Positions 1 to 7,708 of a DNA stretch of 64,000 nt are shown piece after piece. The notes below the pieces were generated by a model that saw only the letters and a program-made list of their open reading frames with translations, had not been told where the DNA came from and ran no database searches. Position 1 is the first letter of the stretch. Every line of letters begins with the position of its first letter. The translations under genes were made by a program, and so were the position numbers. Source of the DNA: Terribacillus saccharophilus (GTDB lineage: Bacteria > Bacillota > Bacilli > Bacillales > Amphibacillaceae); NCBI GenBank assembly GCA_900110015.1, contig FOCD01000002.1:372001-436000 (forward strand), in the 5' to 3' direction.

Positions 1-1
1 T

Positions 2-724
2 TTGAACAACTTGAAAAAATGGAATAATATCTCTGGATACTTGATCTATCCTGGTGACAAGCTGAAGGTTTCTGCAGGAGGTTCTTCTTCGTCTTCATCG
101 AATAACAGCTCTTCTTCCAATTCCGGAAGCTCATCAAGCAGCAGCTCTTCTTCTTCTTACAAAGTGAAGTCTGGTGACTCTCTATGGAAGATCGCTAACA
201 ACAACGGCGTTTCTGTTGCGAACCTGAAAAGCTGGAACAACCTATCTTCTGATGTGATCCGTGTTGGTCAGACATTGAAGATTAATGGTAAAGCAAGCAG
301 CGGTTCATCTTCTTCTACGAAGCCTGCGACTAACACAAAAGTGGAATCTGCAAGCACTTCTAAGAGTGTGGACAAGCTAATCAGCGTTGCTAAAACGCAG
401 CTTGGCAAACCTTATGTATGGGGTGGAGCTACAACTGCTGGTTTCGACTGCAGTGGATTCATCTACTATGCATTCAAGAACGCCGGGTTTGATATCTCCC
501 GTACATCTGCGGAAGGTTACTTCAACCGTTCTTACTATGTAAGCTCACCGCAGCCTGGTGACTTGATCTTCTTCAAAGGTACTTATAAAGCTGGTATCTC
601 TCATATGGGTATCTACCTTGGCGGAGGTCAGTTCATTCATGCAGATAACGATGGTGTTCGCATTACAAGCACAAGCAACTCTTACTACGCTAAGCACTTC
701 GATAGCTACAAACGTTTCTATTGA
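2..724 (+). CDS. LysM-NlpC/P60 cell-wall endopeptidase (5' end outside window)
   Basis: This is the C-terminal part of a secreted peptidoglycan endopeptidase. The visible part starts inside a LysM repeat (LKKWNN...YPGDKLKV), followed by a Ser/Asn-rich linker, a complete LysM (YKVKSGDSLWKIA...VGQTLKI), a second Ser/Thr linker and an NlpC/P60 domain. Catalytic residues are visible: Cys150 in DCSGF, His201 in SHMGIY and His213 in FIHAD, numbered from base 2. The family cleaves D-Glu-meso-DAP stem peptides, and the LysM repeats bind glycan. The order matches LytE/LytF/CwlS of Bacillus. The TTG at base 2 is not a credible start, because it cuts a LysM repeat in half, so the signal peptide and earlier repeats lie upstream of the window. 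A hairpin terminator follows the stop codon. Confidence 0.93.
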   Translation: MNNLKKWNNISGYLIYPGDKLKVSAGGSSSSSSNNSSSSNSGSSSSSSSSSSYKVKSGDSLWKIANNNGVSVANLKSWNNLSSDVIRVGQTLKINGKASSGSSSSTKPATNTKVESASTSKSVDKLISVAKTQLGKPYVWGGATTAGFDCSGFIYYAFKNAGFDISRTSAEGYFNRSYYVSSPQPGDLIFFKGTYKAGISHMGIYLGGGQFIHADNDGVRITSTSNSYYAKHFDSYKRFY

Positions 725-879
725 TTATAAGAGCTTGGGACAGAATTTTCTGTCTCAGGCTTTTTTCTTTTGTTTTCTGCTGTGATGAGCAGGCGAAGAT
801 CTGTCAGCTGGCGAGCAACTTCACCCACCAGAAACATCATAACTACGACACCAATAATATAGAAAACAATCTGGAACAT
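718..879 (-). CDS. Small single-pass membrane protein, 53 aa
   Basis: Reading the minus strand gives a 53-residue frame beginning MFQIVFYIIGVVVMMFLVG, then a charged tail with KRKKPE. An AGGAGGG Shine-Dalgarno lies six bases before the ATG, which is as good as any in the window. One hydrophobic N-terminal helix (about residues 3-19) is followed by a basic and acidic cytoplasmic tail. The gene converges on the NlpC/P60 gene and overlaps its last seven bases, so its C-terminal codons cover that gene's terminator. It sits about 60 bases downstream of the GyrI-like gene on the same strand and could be cotranscribed with it. The family is unknown to me and no function is claimed. Confidence 0.68.
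   Translation of the reverse strand: MFQIVFYIIGVVVMMFLVGEVARQLTDLRLLITAENKRKKPETENSVPSSYNQ
733..768 (+). terminator. Rho-independent terminator of the NlpC/P60 gene
   Basis: A 13-bp stem with two G-U pairs (GCTTGGGACAGAA against TTCTGTCTCAGGC) is followed by TTTTTTCTTTT. It lies nine bases after the stop codon. Confidence 0.85.
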
Positions 880-938
880 GTCGTTCCCTCCTATGTTTGT
901 TACTATTTAGACGGTTAAGAGGGCACATAGGTTTCACT

Positions 939-1391
939 TTATTTTATTAGTATGCATATTTCACAATAATGCTCTCTAAGCAATTCCGTAGTGAATCTTT
1001 CAAAAGTAGGACGACTCTCTATTTCCATCCCAAGGTTTGATAACTCATGGAATATATCTGCCCATGCTTTGGTCATCGCCTCTGCAGTGTGTTGCACTGT
1101 AAAACAGATGTACTTTCCTCCTCTTAACTTTCCGATAAGGGCCAGATCATCCTGAAAATCTTTAGGTACAACTAGAGCAGCATCATATCGACAGTTCTGA
1201 GGGTCTGTCGTTTCTACATTGTCTTGCGAAATGCCAAGGATAATCGAAGTGTCTGTCAGCAGTTTCTCTGCAGCTGCCCATTCCTTTAATCTTTGCATCG
1301 TTTGATAATTAGCAGCACCATAAGGCCCTACTCTGCGAAAGTAAGCAATCCGGTAAGTTGAGATGGTTTCGATTTTCATATTCATTTTCAT
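939..1391 (-). CDS. GyrI-like small-molecule-binding domain protein
   Basis: A stand-alone GyrI-like/AraC effector-binding domain of about 150 residues. The frame has the typical opening strand (TYRIAYFRRVGPYG), a central Y-DAALVVP strand and the GGKYICFTVQHT strand followed by an amphipathic helix. Proteins of this fold bind hydrophobic ligands, or gyrase in the SbmC branch; which applies here cannot be told. No DNA-binding domain is attached. Three ATGs lie close together (1391, 1385, 1379). The GAAGG ribosome site abuts the first and is six bases from the second, so 1385 may be the true start. A promoter with a perfect dyad lies upstream. Confidence 0.75.
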   Translation of the reverse strand: MKMNMKIETISTYRIAYFRRVGPYGAANYQTMQRLKEWAAAEKLLTDTSIILGISQDNVETTDPQNCRYDAALVVPKDFQDDLALIGKLRGGKYICFTVQHTAEAMTKAWADIFHELSNLGMEIESRPTFERFTTELLREHYCEICILIK

Positions 1392-1413
1392 CCTTCTTTC
1401 CTCGTTTATTTCC

Positions 1414-1452
1414 TTACATTTCGAATGTAATATGATATAAAATATTATTCAA
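1414..1452 (-). promoter_or_regulatory. Promoter with operator-like dyad upstream of the GyrI-like gene
   Basis: On the minus strand TTGAAT (1447-1452) is separated by 17 bases from TACATT (1424-1429). A perfect inverted repeat, TTACATT-TCG-AATGTAA (1414-1430), covers the -10 box. A repressor site is the simplest reading; the regulator is not identified. Confidence 0.5.
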
Positions 1453-1482
1453 TTGAATTTTTAAAAAGATATCAATAAGCAC

Positions 1483-1516
1483 AAAAAAAGCTTATCCCTA
1501 TATTCGGAATAAGCTT
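1483..1516 (-). terminator. Terminator of the RsbT-like gene
   Basis: Minus-strand stem AGCTTATTCC against GGGATAAGCT, followed by TTTTTT. The stem includes the last codons of the gene. Confidence 0.8.
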
Positions 1517-1908
1517 TTGGTCTGAATGATCCGGTACTTGGCTACTTCTACTCGTGTACCTTCTGTTGTGGAAGACGTAATATCAAAATTATCCATAAGC
1601 CGCTTCACTCCTGGAAGTCCACGTCCGAGTCCGCCACCTGTAGTATAGCCATCTAACATGGCTTCTTGCAAGTTGAGTATTCCGGGTCCGTTATCCGTGG
1701 CGGTAATGTAGATACCAACTCTTCTTGTGTCTTGTTCGCTGCGGATACATATTGTTCCGCTGCCTGCATATTTATAAATGTTTCGGGCAAGCTCTGAGAT
1801 GGCTGCAGTGATACGGGCTTGTTCGACCGCACTAAACCCCAGGTCTGCTGCAAGCTTCCTGCCGCATGATCTGCTTGTGACAATATCCTTCTCATTTTCG
1901 ATCTTCAT
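1498..1908 (-). CDS. RsbT/RsbW-like anti-sigma serine kinase (GHKL ATPase)
   Basis: A 136-residue GHKL-fold serine/threonine kinase. Visible ATPase motifs are the N box (ITAAISELARNIYKYA), the G1 box (TDNGPGI) and the GGGLGRGLPGVKRL G2 loop. Sequence flavour and length fit RsbT, the switch kinase that phosphorylates RsbS/RsbR in the sigma-B stressosome, better than RsbW. The ATG at 1908 has GGGGAAGGTG upstream; the longer open frame upstream of it has no ribosome site. No RsbR, RsbS, RsbU or sigma-B gene is beside it, so it is an orphan whose partner must lie elsewhere. Confidence 0.82.
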   Translation of the reverse strand: MKIENEKDIVTSRSCGRKLAADLGFSAVEQARITAAISELARNIYKYAGSGTICIRSEQDTRRVGIYITATDNGPGILNLQEAMLDGYTTGGGLGRGLPGVKRLMDNFDITSSTTEGTRVEVAKYRIIQTKSLFRI

Positions 1909-1998
1909 TTCAGTCACCTTCCCCTCACCAGGAGCTGACGCCGCTTGCTTACATATATTGATAGATAGGTCCCCTTCTTCGGCTGGGTCCAATAAAAT

Positions 1999-2036
1999 AA
2001 GCCAAAGCAAAGACAGAACGTCCTTACTTCGGCTTT
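1999..2036 (-). terminator. Probable terminator of the DUF2294 gene
   Basis: An imperfect hairpin (AAGCCGAAG against CTTTGGCTT) is followed on the minus strand by ATTTTATT. It separates the DUF2294 gene from the RsbT-like gene. Confidence 0.5.
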
Positions 2037-2077
2037 ATCGCTAGTTCCATGCCCAGCTGATTGCTAGCCAATATCAT

Positions 2078-2758
2078 TTAGTTTGGATCGATGATGACGA
2101 CAATGATGCTTCGATCGGTTTCAAACTCCCAATCTGCGAATACCTCTTGTACAACACCTTCCAGCAGATGACTTTCTTTATCAAATGCCTTGCGGAGCGC
2201 TTGCTTTTCCAAATTGCTTTTCGCCCTTCGCAATATCTCTGTCTGATCCAGTTTGTAAATCTCTTTTTCTATGTCGACAAGAATACCATCGCGATAGATA
2301 ACAAGAGTTCTATTATTCATTGTAACTGTTTTTACTGTATTTGGCAACTTTTGAATCGATTCCGTAACCATAGATACCAGCTCATTGATTTTCTGAGGAA
2401 ATTCTTCCTGCTCTAGCGCAATGATTGTTTCTCTCGTTGCGACGATAATACCGCCATTTGTCTCTATATCCCAATCATAAAAGAAGTGCTGATATTCACG
2501 GCCCGTCCACTTCTCGATTTGAATTTTCAATTCAGGGAGACATTTATCCATGAGTGTATCTCGTGTATCGTATACCATAGCATATTGCTCACGCTCCAAA
2601 AGCACCCTTTCAACAGGAGTCAGCAAATCCCGCACATATATACAGACTATTTCCTCAGAAATTGAAACAAATACCGACTCAGGACCTTTCCCAAAATGCT
2701 TTCGCAAAAGTCCTGCCGTGAACCCTGCTAGCTCTTTTTGTTGTTCTTTTAAATTCAT
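2078..2758 (-). CDS. Tandem DUF2294 (YbcI-like) protein
   Basis: A 226-residue soluble protein with two related halves. Residues about 8-110 and 135-226 each contain a helix, a V-I-R-DLL or VIYRDGILVDIEK strand, a long helix with R and K residues, and a terminal D-E-(T)-I-V strand. Both halves look like DUF2294 domains; a single domain is the usual size, so this is a duplicated form. The family has no settled biochemical role. It starts with ATG and no neighbour hints at a pathway. The next minus-strand gene is the RsbT-like kinase, about 170 bases away behind a weak terminator. Confidence 0.7.
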   Translation of the reverse strand: MNLKEQQKELAGFTAGLLRKHFGKGPESVFVSISEEIVCIYVRDLLTPVERVLLEREQYAMVYDTRDTLMDKCLPELKIQIEKWTGREYQHFFYDWDIETNGGIIVATRETIIALEQEEFPQKINELVSMVTESIQKLPNTVKTVTMNNRTLVIYRDGILVDIEKEIYKLDQTEILRRAKSNLEKQALRKAFDKESHLLEGVVQEVFADWEFETDRSIIVVIIDPN

Positions 2759-2823
2759 TCTCGTATACCCTGTTCCCGTTAGATTTTTTACTTATATTGT
2801 ACTTTATAAGAGCTTCTTTGAAA

Positions 2824-2871
2824 ATAAAAAAAAGCCTGCACTACCGAATTTTAATCGACATAGTGTAGGCT
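2824..2871 (-). terminator. Terminator of the 116-aa hypothetical gene
   Basis: Minus-strand stem AGCCTACACTA against TAGTGCAGGCT, followed by TTTTTTTATTTT. The stop codon lies inside the hairpin. Confidence 0.8.
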
Positions 2872-3191
2872 TCGTTCTTCTGTTCCATTGACATGGATAA
2901 TTCTTCTCCTTCCAGGACTATGCGGGGCATATCGTCCAACGACCGCTTCGCTTTCGGGTTTTCATATATGAATGATTGCGGCATGAAGAACAGACTGTTT
3001 TTACCATCCGTTCCTTTTTCGAGTACGATGTCATGTAAATCTGGTATTTCGATCATATGATTATTTATATATATTTTTGCCACGATCGGCTTGTGGTTGA
3101 AAACGAAGAAGTAATTATCGTTTATGGACGAACCTCTTTTTGTTCGCTCTACAAAATCCTGCACACTTAACGTCAATGAAGGGCAAGTCAT
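2841..3191 (-). CDS. Hypothetical protein, 116 aa
   Basis: I do not recognise this protein. It has no signal peptide or membrane segment and looks like a small, mainly beta protein. The start at 3191 has AAAGGAG nine bases upstream, and a strong terminator closes the gene, so it is very probably expressed. It is divergent from the MATE transporter, with about 200 bases between the two start codons. Confidence 0.6.
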   Translation of the reverse strand: MTCPSLTLSVQDFVERTKRGSSINDNYFFVFNHKPIVAKIYINNHMIEIPDLHDIVLEKGTDGKNSLFFMPQSFIYENPKAKRSLDDMPRIVLEGEELSMSMEQKNEAYTMSIKIR

Positions 3192-3397
3192 CTCTTACCA
3201 CTCCTTTCCTGTCTAAGCAGATGCAACTCTTTTTCTTAGGTGGCTTGCTACTTAGTATGTACCCTTCCCTCAAAAAGATAAACGACTTATCCACAGGCTT
3301 TATGAAACTTTCGCACCAGGCAAATATGCTTTACATCAGGGGTTATGATACACTAGGTGCTGTGATTTTACTTTTTTCGACAACTGGGGGCAGACTT

Positions 3398-4756
3398 ATG
3401 TATCCTACAAACACGATACGCGAAAAAGCGTCTTTATTCTTTCACATACTATGGCCTATCCTCGTGACACAGATCAGCTACAATCTTATGACTGTGCTGG
3501 ATACAATGATGTCTGGCCGTGCTGGTACAGATGATTTAGCTGGTGTAGCCGTCGGTTCCAGCCTATGGATGCCCGTCTATACCGGTTTGACTGGAATCAT
3601 GCTGGCCATCACGCCAATGGTTGGACAGCTCATCGGAAATAACCGTCGGAGTGATGTTGGACGGACGGTAATGCAAGGATTTTATTTGGCAATTGCGATT
3701 TCATTGGTTGTACTCGTTATCGGTGCAATTGCTCTGCAGCCTGTGCTCGGGATTATGGATTTGAGTGCAGATGTACATACAGTTGCAACAGATTATCTGC
3801 ACGGACTTTCTATCGGTATCATCCCACTGTTTGCCAGCGCTGTATTGCGCAATTTCTTTGATGCACAAGGCTACACGCGCGTATCGATGGTGATTTTATT
3901 GATGGCACTGCCAATTAATGCAGCACTTAATTATTTGCTCATTTTCGGTAACTTCGGTTTTCCTGAGCTTGGTGGAGCGGGCGCTGGCTATGCGACAGCT
4001 ATTACATATTGGTTCATATTCGGTGCAAGTGTATTCCTAACATTCAAGCTGAAGGAAATGCGTACGCACTATTTATTTGTTCGCTGGTATAAGGTATCCT
4101 TCCAGGCTTGGAAGGAACAATTAAAAATCGGCGTACCAATGGGGCTCAGTACATTCTTCGAAGCGAGTATCTTTAGTGTCGTTACGCTGCTGATGGGTTC
4201 ACTGTTCGACACGACAGTTATTGCAGCCCACCAGACGGCATTGAACTTTACGACACTCATGTTCATGGTACCGCTTAGCATCTCTATAGGGATGACAATT
4301 GTTGTATCTCATGAAGTTGGCGCTCGCCGGATGAAACACGCCAAGCAATACGCCATCCTTGGCGTTAGCTCTGCTTTAGTAATTATCGGTATCTTGAGCT
4401 TACTATTATTCATTTTCCGAGAGCAGATCAGCTATTTCTACACATCTGATCGTACCGTCGTACTGCTTGCCATGCAGTTCATGCTATTTGCGATCATGTA
4501 CCAGTTTTCGGATGCAGCTCAAGCATCTTTGCAAGGTGTGCTGCGCGGATACAAGGATGTTACTATTCCGTTTATCATTGCCTTTGTATCTTATTGGATC
4601 GTCGGTTTGCCAAGCGGATATTTACTTTCCCGCTATACCACACTGGAACCATTCGGATTCTGGGTCGGCATCACACTTGGTTTGACCTGTGCCGCTATTG
4701 GCTTCTTCCTGCGGCTGCGATTCATCCAGCGTAAACAAGAGCAAGCTGCTGTATAA
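3398..4756 (+). CDS. MATE family multidrug/cation efflux transporter
   Basis: A 452-residue, 12-helix antiporter of the MATE family, using a sodium or proton gradient to expel cationic drugs or metabolites. The conserved opening (FFHILWPILVTQISYNL, then MSGRAG) and the equivalent start of the second half (IGVPMGLSTFFEAS) show the two-fold repeat. I chose ATG 3398 because GGGGG lies seven bases upstream and the protein then has the family length; the open frame reaches back to 3140 but would overlap the divergent hypothetical gene and adds a non-membrane leader. The substrate cannot be inferred. The gene is monocistronic, with its own terminator. Confidence 0.92.
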   Translation: MYPTNTIREKASLFFHILWPILVTQISYNLMTVLDTMMSGRAGTDDLAGVAVGSSLWMPVYTGLTGIMLAITPMVGQLIGNNRRSDVGRTVMQGFYLAIAISLVVLVIGAIALQPVLGIMDLSADVHTVATDYLHGLSIGIIPLFASAVLRNFFDAQGYTRVSMVILLMALPINAALNYLLIFGNFGFPELGGAGAGYATAITYWFIFGASVFLTFKLKEMRTHYLFVRWYKVSFQAWKEQLKIGVPMGLSTFFEASIFSVVTLLMGSLFDTTVIAAHQTALNFTTLMFMVPLSISIGMTIVVSHEVGARRMKHAKQYAILGVSSALVIIGILSLLLFIFREQISYFYTSDRTVVLLAMQFMLFAIMYQFSDAAQASLQGVLRGYKDVTIPFIIAFVSYWIVGLPSGYLLSRYTTLEPFGFWVGITLGLTCAAIGFFLRLRFIQRKQEQAAV

Positions 4757-4785
4757 ACACCTCCATTTCGGAGGTGTTTTTTTTA
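4757..4785 (+). terminator. Terminator of the MATE gene
   Basis: Stem AACACCTCC against GGAGGTGTT with an ATTTC loop, then a run of T, directly after the stop codon. Confidence 0.92.
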
Positions 4786-4926
4786 CAACTTTCCTAGTTT
4801 CCACGAACATCGCTTCCAATCTCAAATTAATGTCTCAAAATTCGCCCTACTTTCCCAATAAAAATCTACTAGTAAACATGCTATGCTTGATTTAGGCAAA
4901 ATCTTACAGACTAGGGAGTGTAACTG

Positions 4927-6024
4927 ATGCGTTCTGACGTCACGTTCAACTCAGAAGAGCTAAGGGAACTGCTCAATTTGTGGTATATGAACATCAAATT
5001 GAAGAAAGTCGAAGCAGCGGAAAAGCTTAAAACGGAAGTATCCGAACAGCTCGCTAAAGGTGAAGCGAATGACGACGTCGTCAAGCTAGCACTTCTGATC
5101 CATAGCCGCCATCATATTCTTTGCAAGAATTATTCGGAAGCTGAAAAGCTGATCAGCCAAGTAGAAGGGTTTTCTCCTTATCTTAAGGAAGAGCATCTCT
5201 ACTATCTGCACCTTTTCAAGGGCATGTACCTGTATTCAACGAAAGACTATTACAATGCCATTGAAGAATACGGGGAAGTCGAACCCTATCTCAACTATAT
5301 CGATGACGAAATAGAAAAAGCGGAGTTCTTTGATCTATTTGCATCTGCTCTCTACTACTTGGATTATACGAATCGCTCTGCTATCTATGCGGAAAAGGCG
5401 ATTTATATCTACCAGTTGTATCCGGCGTATGAGAAGAAGCTGACGAGAGCGAAAAATCTTATCGCTTTGAACTATATTGATATGGCTGAATACGACCTAG
5501 CAGAAGAGTATCTTCATTCTGCTTTGCAGGACACCAATACAAAGCAAAGTATAATGGTTCAGGCGAGCATCTATCATAATCTTGGCTTGTTATATGAGAA
5601 AAAAGGTCTCAATTCTGCTGCTAAACGTTACCTTGAATTGGCATTAAAAGATGATAGTTTTGATGATTACCTCTCTGCCCTTTATCTATTGGCAAAGATT
5701 TATTTTGCAGAAGGTGATTTAGGAAGAGGCAAAGAGCTTTATGAGAATGCCATGAAGAAGTTAATCAGACAAGAAGATGAAGATTTTTATTGGCATTTCG
5801 AAGTGCTCTATGCATCAAATGCAGACGAGAAAAACTACATTACTATTCTAGGAAAAGCGATAGATTACTTCGAGAAACAAAACCGTATTTTCGAATTACA
5901 AAGATATGCAGATGAAATGGCTACCTATTATAGCAATGTGAAGAACTTCGAAAAAGCGAATCATTATTATCGATTGGCTTTAGGCTATCAAAACAATATC
6001 GTTATGTTTCATTCAAGGAGGTGA
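4927..6024 (+). CDS. Rap-family aspartyl-phosphate phosphatase / peptide-receptor TPR protein
   Basis: A 365-residue all-helical TPR protein. The N-terminus (LRELLNLWYMNIKLKKVEAAEKLKTEV, shown here only as its key pattern WY--I-----AE-LK-EV) matches the three-helix bundle of Rap phosphatases, and the rest forms about seven TPR repeats such as ASIYHNLGLLYEKKG. There is no HTH, which separates it from PlcR/NprR-type relatives. Rap proteins dephosphorylate Spo0F or block response regulators such as ComA, and are inhibited by imported Phr pentapeptides. The target here is unknown. The stop codon overlaps a perfect Shine-Dalgarno for the following small gene, so the two are translated as a coupled pair, the classic rap-phr arrangement. 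Confidence 0.85.
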   Translation: MRSDVTFNSEELRELLNLWYMNIKLKKVEAAEKLKTEVSEQLAKGEANDDVVKLALLIHSRHHILCKNYSEAEKLISQVEGFSPYLKEEHLYYLHLFKGMYLYSTKDYYNAIEEYGEVEPYLNYIDDEIEKAEFFDLFASALYYLDYTNRSAIYAEKAIYIYQLYPAYEKKLTRAKNLIALNYIDMAEYDLAEEYLHSALQDTNTKQSIMVQASIYHNLGLLYEKKGLNSAAKRYLELALKDDSFDDYLSALYLLAKIYFAEGDLGRGKELYENAMKKLIRQEDEDFYWHFEVLYASNADEKNYITILGKAIDYFEKQNRIFELQRYADEMATYYSNVKNFEKANHYYRLALGYQNNIVMFHSRR

Positions 6025-6029
6025 TATAT

Positions 6030-6161
6030 ATGACAAAGAAACGCGTTGCTGCATTTCTAGTACTTGCTGCTATTCTTAGCAGTGTAGCTGGCTATTCCTT
6101 CTCGGATCAAGCAGTCATCAAAGGTTCCCTTCCTAACGCCATCAAGCACACGGACTTCTAA
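6030..6161 (+). CDS. Phr-like exported signalling peptide precursor, 43 aa
   Basis: A 43-residue frame starting MTKKRVAAFLVLAAILSSVAG: a basic n-region and a hydrophobic core typical of a Sec signal, then a short polar tail ending AIKHTDF. AAGGAGGTGATAT lies immediately upstream and contains the rap stop codon. A terminator follows within fifteen bases. Size, topology and position are those of Phr precursors, which are secreted, trimmed and re-imported by Opp to inhibit the cognate Rap. The mature peptide usually comes from the C-terminal region; this tail does not resemble the known B. subtilis Phr sequences, so its exact ends are unknown. Confidence 0.8.
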   Translation: MTKKRVAAFLVLAAILSSVAGYSFSDQAVIKGSLPNAIKHTDF

Positions 6162-6174
6162 TACTTAAAAAGCG

Positions 6175-6200
6175 AAAAGCCCGGCCTAGGCCGGGCTTTT
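6175..6200. terminator. Bidirectional terminator (rap-phr / SMP-30)
   Basis: A perfect 26-base palindrome built on AAAAGCCCGGCC, with T tracts on both strands, serves the two convergent units. Confidence 0.93.
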
Positions 6201-6201
6201 C

Positions 6202-7071
6202 TTATTTTCCGAATCGGTAGCTTGGTGCCCCGACTACATCTGTCTCGTATACAAAGATACCTCCAGCAAGAGGCTCTTTCTTCAGATCCTCTTCTGTCAG
6301 GCTCTGTCTCGCAGTTGTAATAAATAATGTCTTCCGTTCCGGACCACCGAAAGCACAGCTTGTTACTTGGCTGACTGGTAAATGAACGTCCTGGAGCCGC
6401 TCACCTGTTTCAGGATTCCAGCGGGACACTTTGGATCCGCCGTAGTGCGCAATCCACAGATTGCCTTCTTCATCAATCGTCATACCATCTGGCTTACCAT
6501 CCTTGAACGACACAACGGTGCGCGGGTTGCTGATTTCACCTTTCTCTCCATCATAATCAAAACACTGCACCTCGCCAGTCGGCGTATCAATGTAGTAGAA
6601 ATACTTATGATCCGGACTCCAGGCTAGTCCATTGGAATTTCCGATACCATCGATGACACGTGTGAGCGTTTGATCTACTTCCATTCGATAAAAGGCTCCT
6701 TTATAGCCACTGCCTTTTTTAGGCATGGTTCCCGCCCAAAGTCTGCCGTAAGGATCAGCTTTTCCATCATTGAATCTGTTGGAAGGTCTGTCAGTTTCCG
6801 GGCTGTGGAGCAGCACCTTCGCTTTCAGATCACTATCCGTTTCATAGATTCCTTCCTCCATTGCCATAATAAGGCCGCCATCCTTTTTCAATACGACCGC
6901 TCCGACCTTCTGATCAACTGGAATTTCCCGCTGCTCTTTTGTCTTCGTATTGTATACATGAATCGCCTGTCCATTAATATCGACCCAATACAGTTCATCC
7001 GTTTCTTCTCGCCAAAAAGGACCTTCGGCCAAGCTCTGTTTCGCATCAATTAATAATTTCGCTTCTGCCAT
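6202..7071 (-). CDS. SMP-30/gluconolactonase/LRE family lactonase
   Basis: A 289-residue six-bladed beta-propeller hydrolase. Metal-binding signatures are visible: Glu in EGPFW near the N-terminus, Asn in GNSNGLAWSPD and Asp in KPDGMTIDEEGNLW. Enzymes of this group open sugar lactones such as gluconolactone with Ca2+ or Zn2+. ATG 7071 was chosen because GGGAGTGGAG precedes it and the protein then begins just before the first blade; the upstream extension is not family-like. It is cytoplasmic and alone on its strand. Substrate is open; no gluconate or pentose genes are adjacent. Confidence 0.87.
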   Translation of the reverse strand: MAEAKLLIDAKQSLAEGPFWREETDELYWVDINGQAIHVYNTKTKEQREIPVDQKVGAVVLKKDGGLIMAMEEGIYETDSDLKAKVLLHSPETDRPSNRFNDGKADPYGRLWAGTMPKKGSGYKGAFYRMEVDQTLTRVIDGIGNSNGLAWSPDHKYFYYIDTPTGEVQCFDYDGEKGEISNPRTVVSFKDGKPDGMTIDEEGNLWIAHYGGSKVSRWNPETGERLQDVHLPVSQVTSCAFGGPERKTLFITTARQSLTEEDLKKEPLAGGIFVYETDVVGAPSYRFGK

Positions 7072-7180
7072 TTTCTCCACTCCCTTTATGTATGTATTAC
7101 CTGCTATAGTAATAATACCACTATATGGATTACTTATTACCTGAATTACTATCATCTAAGCATGAAAAGGAGGGATTACG

Positions 7181-7696
7181 ATGATCGAAACAAATCGACT
7201 GCTAATACGACCTTATACAATTGAGGATATGCATTTTTTGGAGAGCTTAGTCAGCGATCCGCAGGTGGTTCGCTTTATCGGAAACGGAAAACCGAGAACC
7301 AAGGAAGGAGCACGCTTGTTTTTTAATTGGAACTTGTCACAAATGAAGGAGGATCAGCTATTTGGTTTGCAGGTTTTGGTTGAGAAAACAAGTGGTGACC
7401 TTATCGGGCACGCTGGATTGGTCCCACAAGAGGTTGATGGGGTGACAGAGATTGAGGTGGGATATTGGATTGCTCCAGCTTATTGGGGAATGGGCTTTGC
7501 CACGGAAGCTGCTGCCGCATTTCGAGACATTGCATTTGAACGGTTGAACGAAGATAGAATCATTGCCTTGATTTATCCAGATAATATCGCATCCTGCAGA
7601 GTAGCAGAAAAGCTAGGGATGCATATTTGGAAAGAAATCGAGCGACATAATAAGGAAGTCCTTGTTTATACCAAAGAAAAAACCCCTCCTAAATAG
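7181..7696 (+). CDS. GNAT N-acetyltransferase (RimJ/RimL type)
   Basis: A 171-residue acetyltransferase. It opens with the RimJ/L-type ETNRLLIRPYT strand and carries the acetyl-CoA loop signature in YWIAPAYWGMGFATEA, then the NIASCRVAEKLGM helix. Members acetylate protein N-termini, amino acids or antibiotics; the substrate cannot be told. AAGGAGGG lies six bases before the ATG. The stop codon sits inside a hairpin that acts mainly for galE on the other strand. Confidence 0.86.
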   Translation: MIETNRLLIRPYTIEDMHFLESLVSDPQVVRFIGNGKPRTKEGARLFFNWNLSQMKEDQLFGLQVLVEKTSGDLIGHAGLVPQEVDGVTEIEVGYWIAPAYWGMGFATEAAAAFRDIAFERLNEDRIIALIYPDNIASCRVAEKLGMHIWKEIERHNKEVLVYTKEKTPPK

Positions 7697-7702
7697 GAGG
7701 GG
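7677..7702 (-). terminator. Terminator of galE
   Basis: Minus-strand stem CCCCTCC against GGAGGGG with a TATTTA loop, then TTTTTT. It overlaps the end of the convergent acetyltransferase gene. Confidence 0.88.
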
Positions 7703-7708
7703 AAGGAA

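Noticed and set aside
721-918. A 65-codon plus-strand frame after the NlpC/P60 gene.
   Set aside because: It begins inside that gene's stop and runs through its terminator; no ribosome site, and the minus-strand frame there is far better.
3140-3397. The longer N-terminus of the MATE protein.
   Set aside because: It overlaps the divergent hypothetical gene, has no ribosome site and is not membrane-like; ATG 3398 is well placed.
4786-4926. A ComA box before the rap-like gene.
   Set aside because: No TTGCGG-N4-CCGCAA-like sequence is present, so ComA control is not supported.
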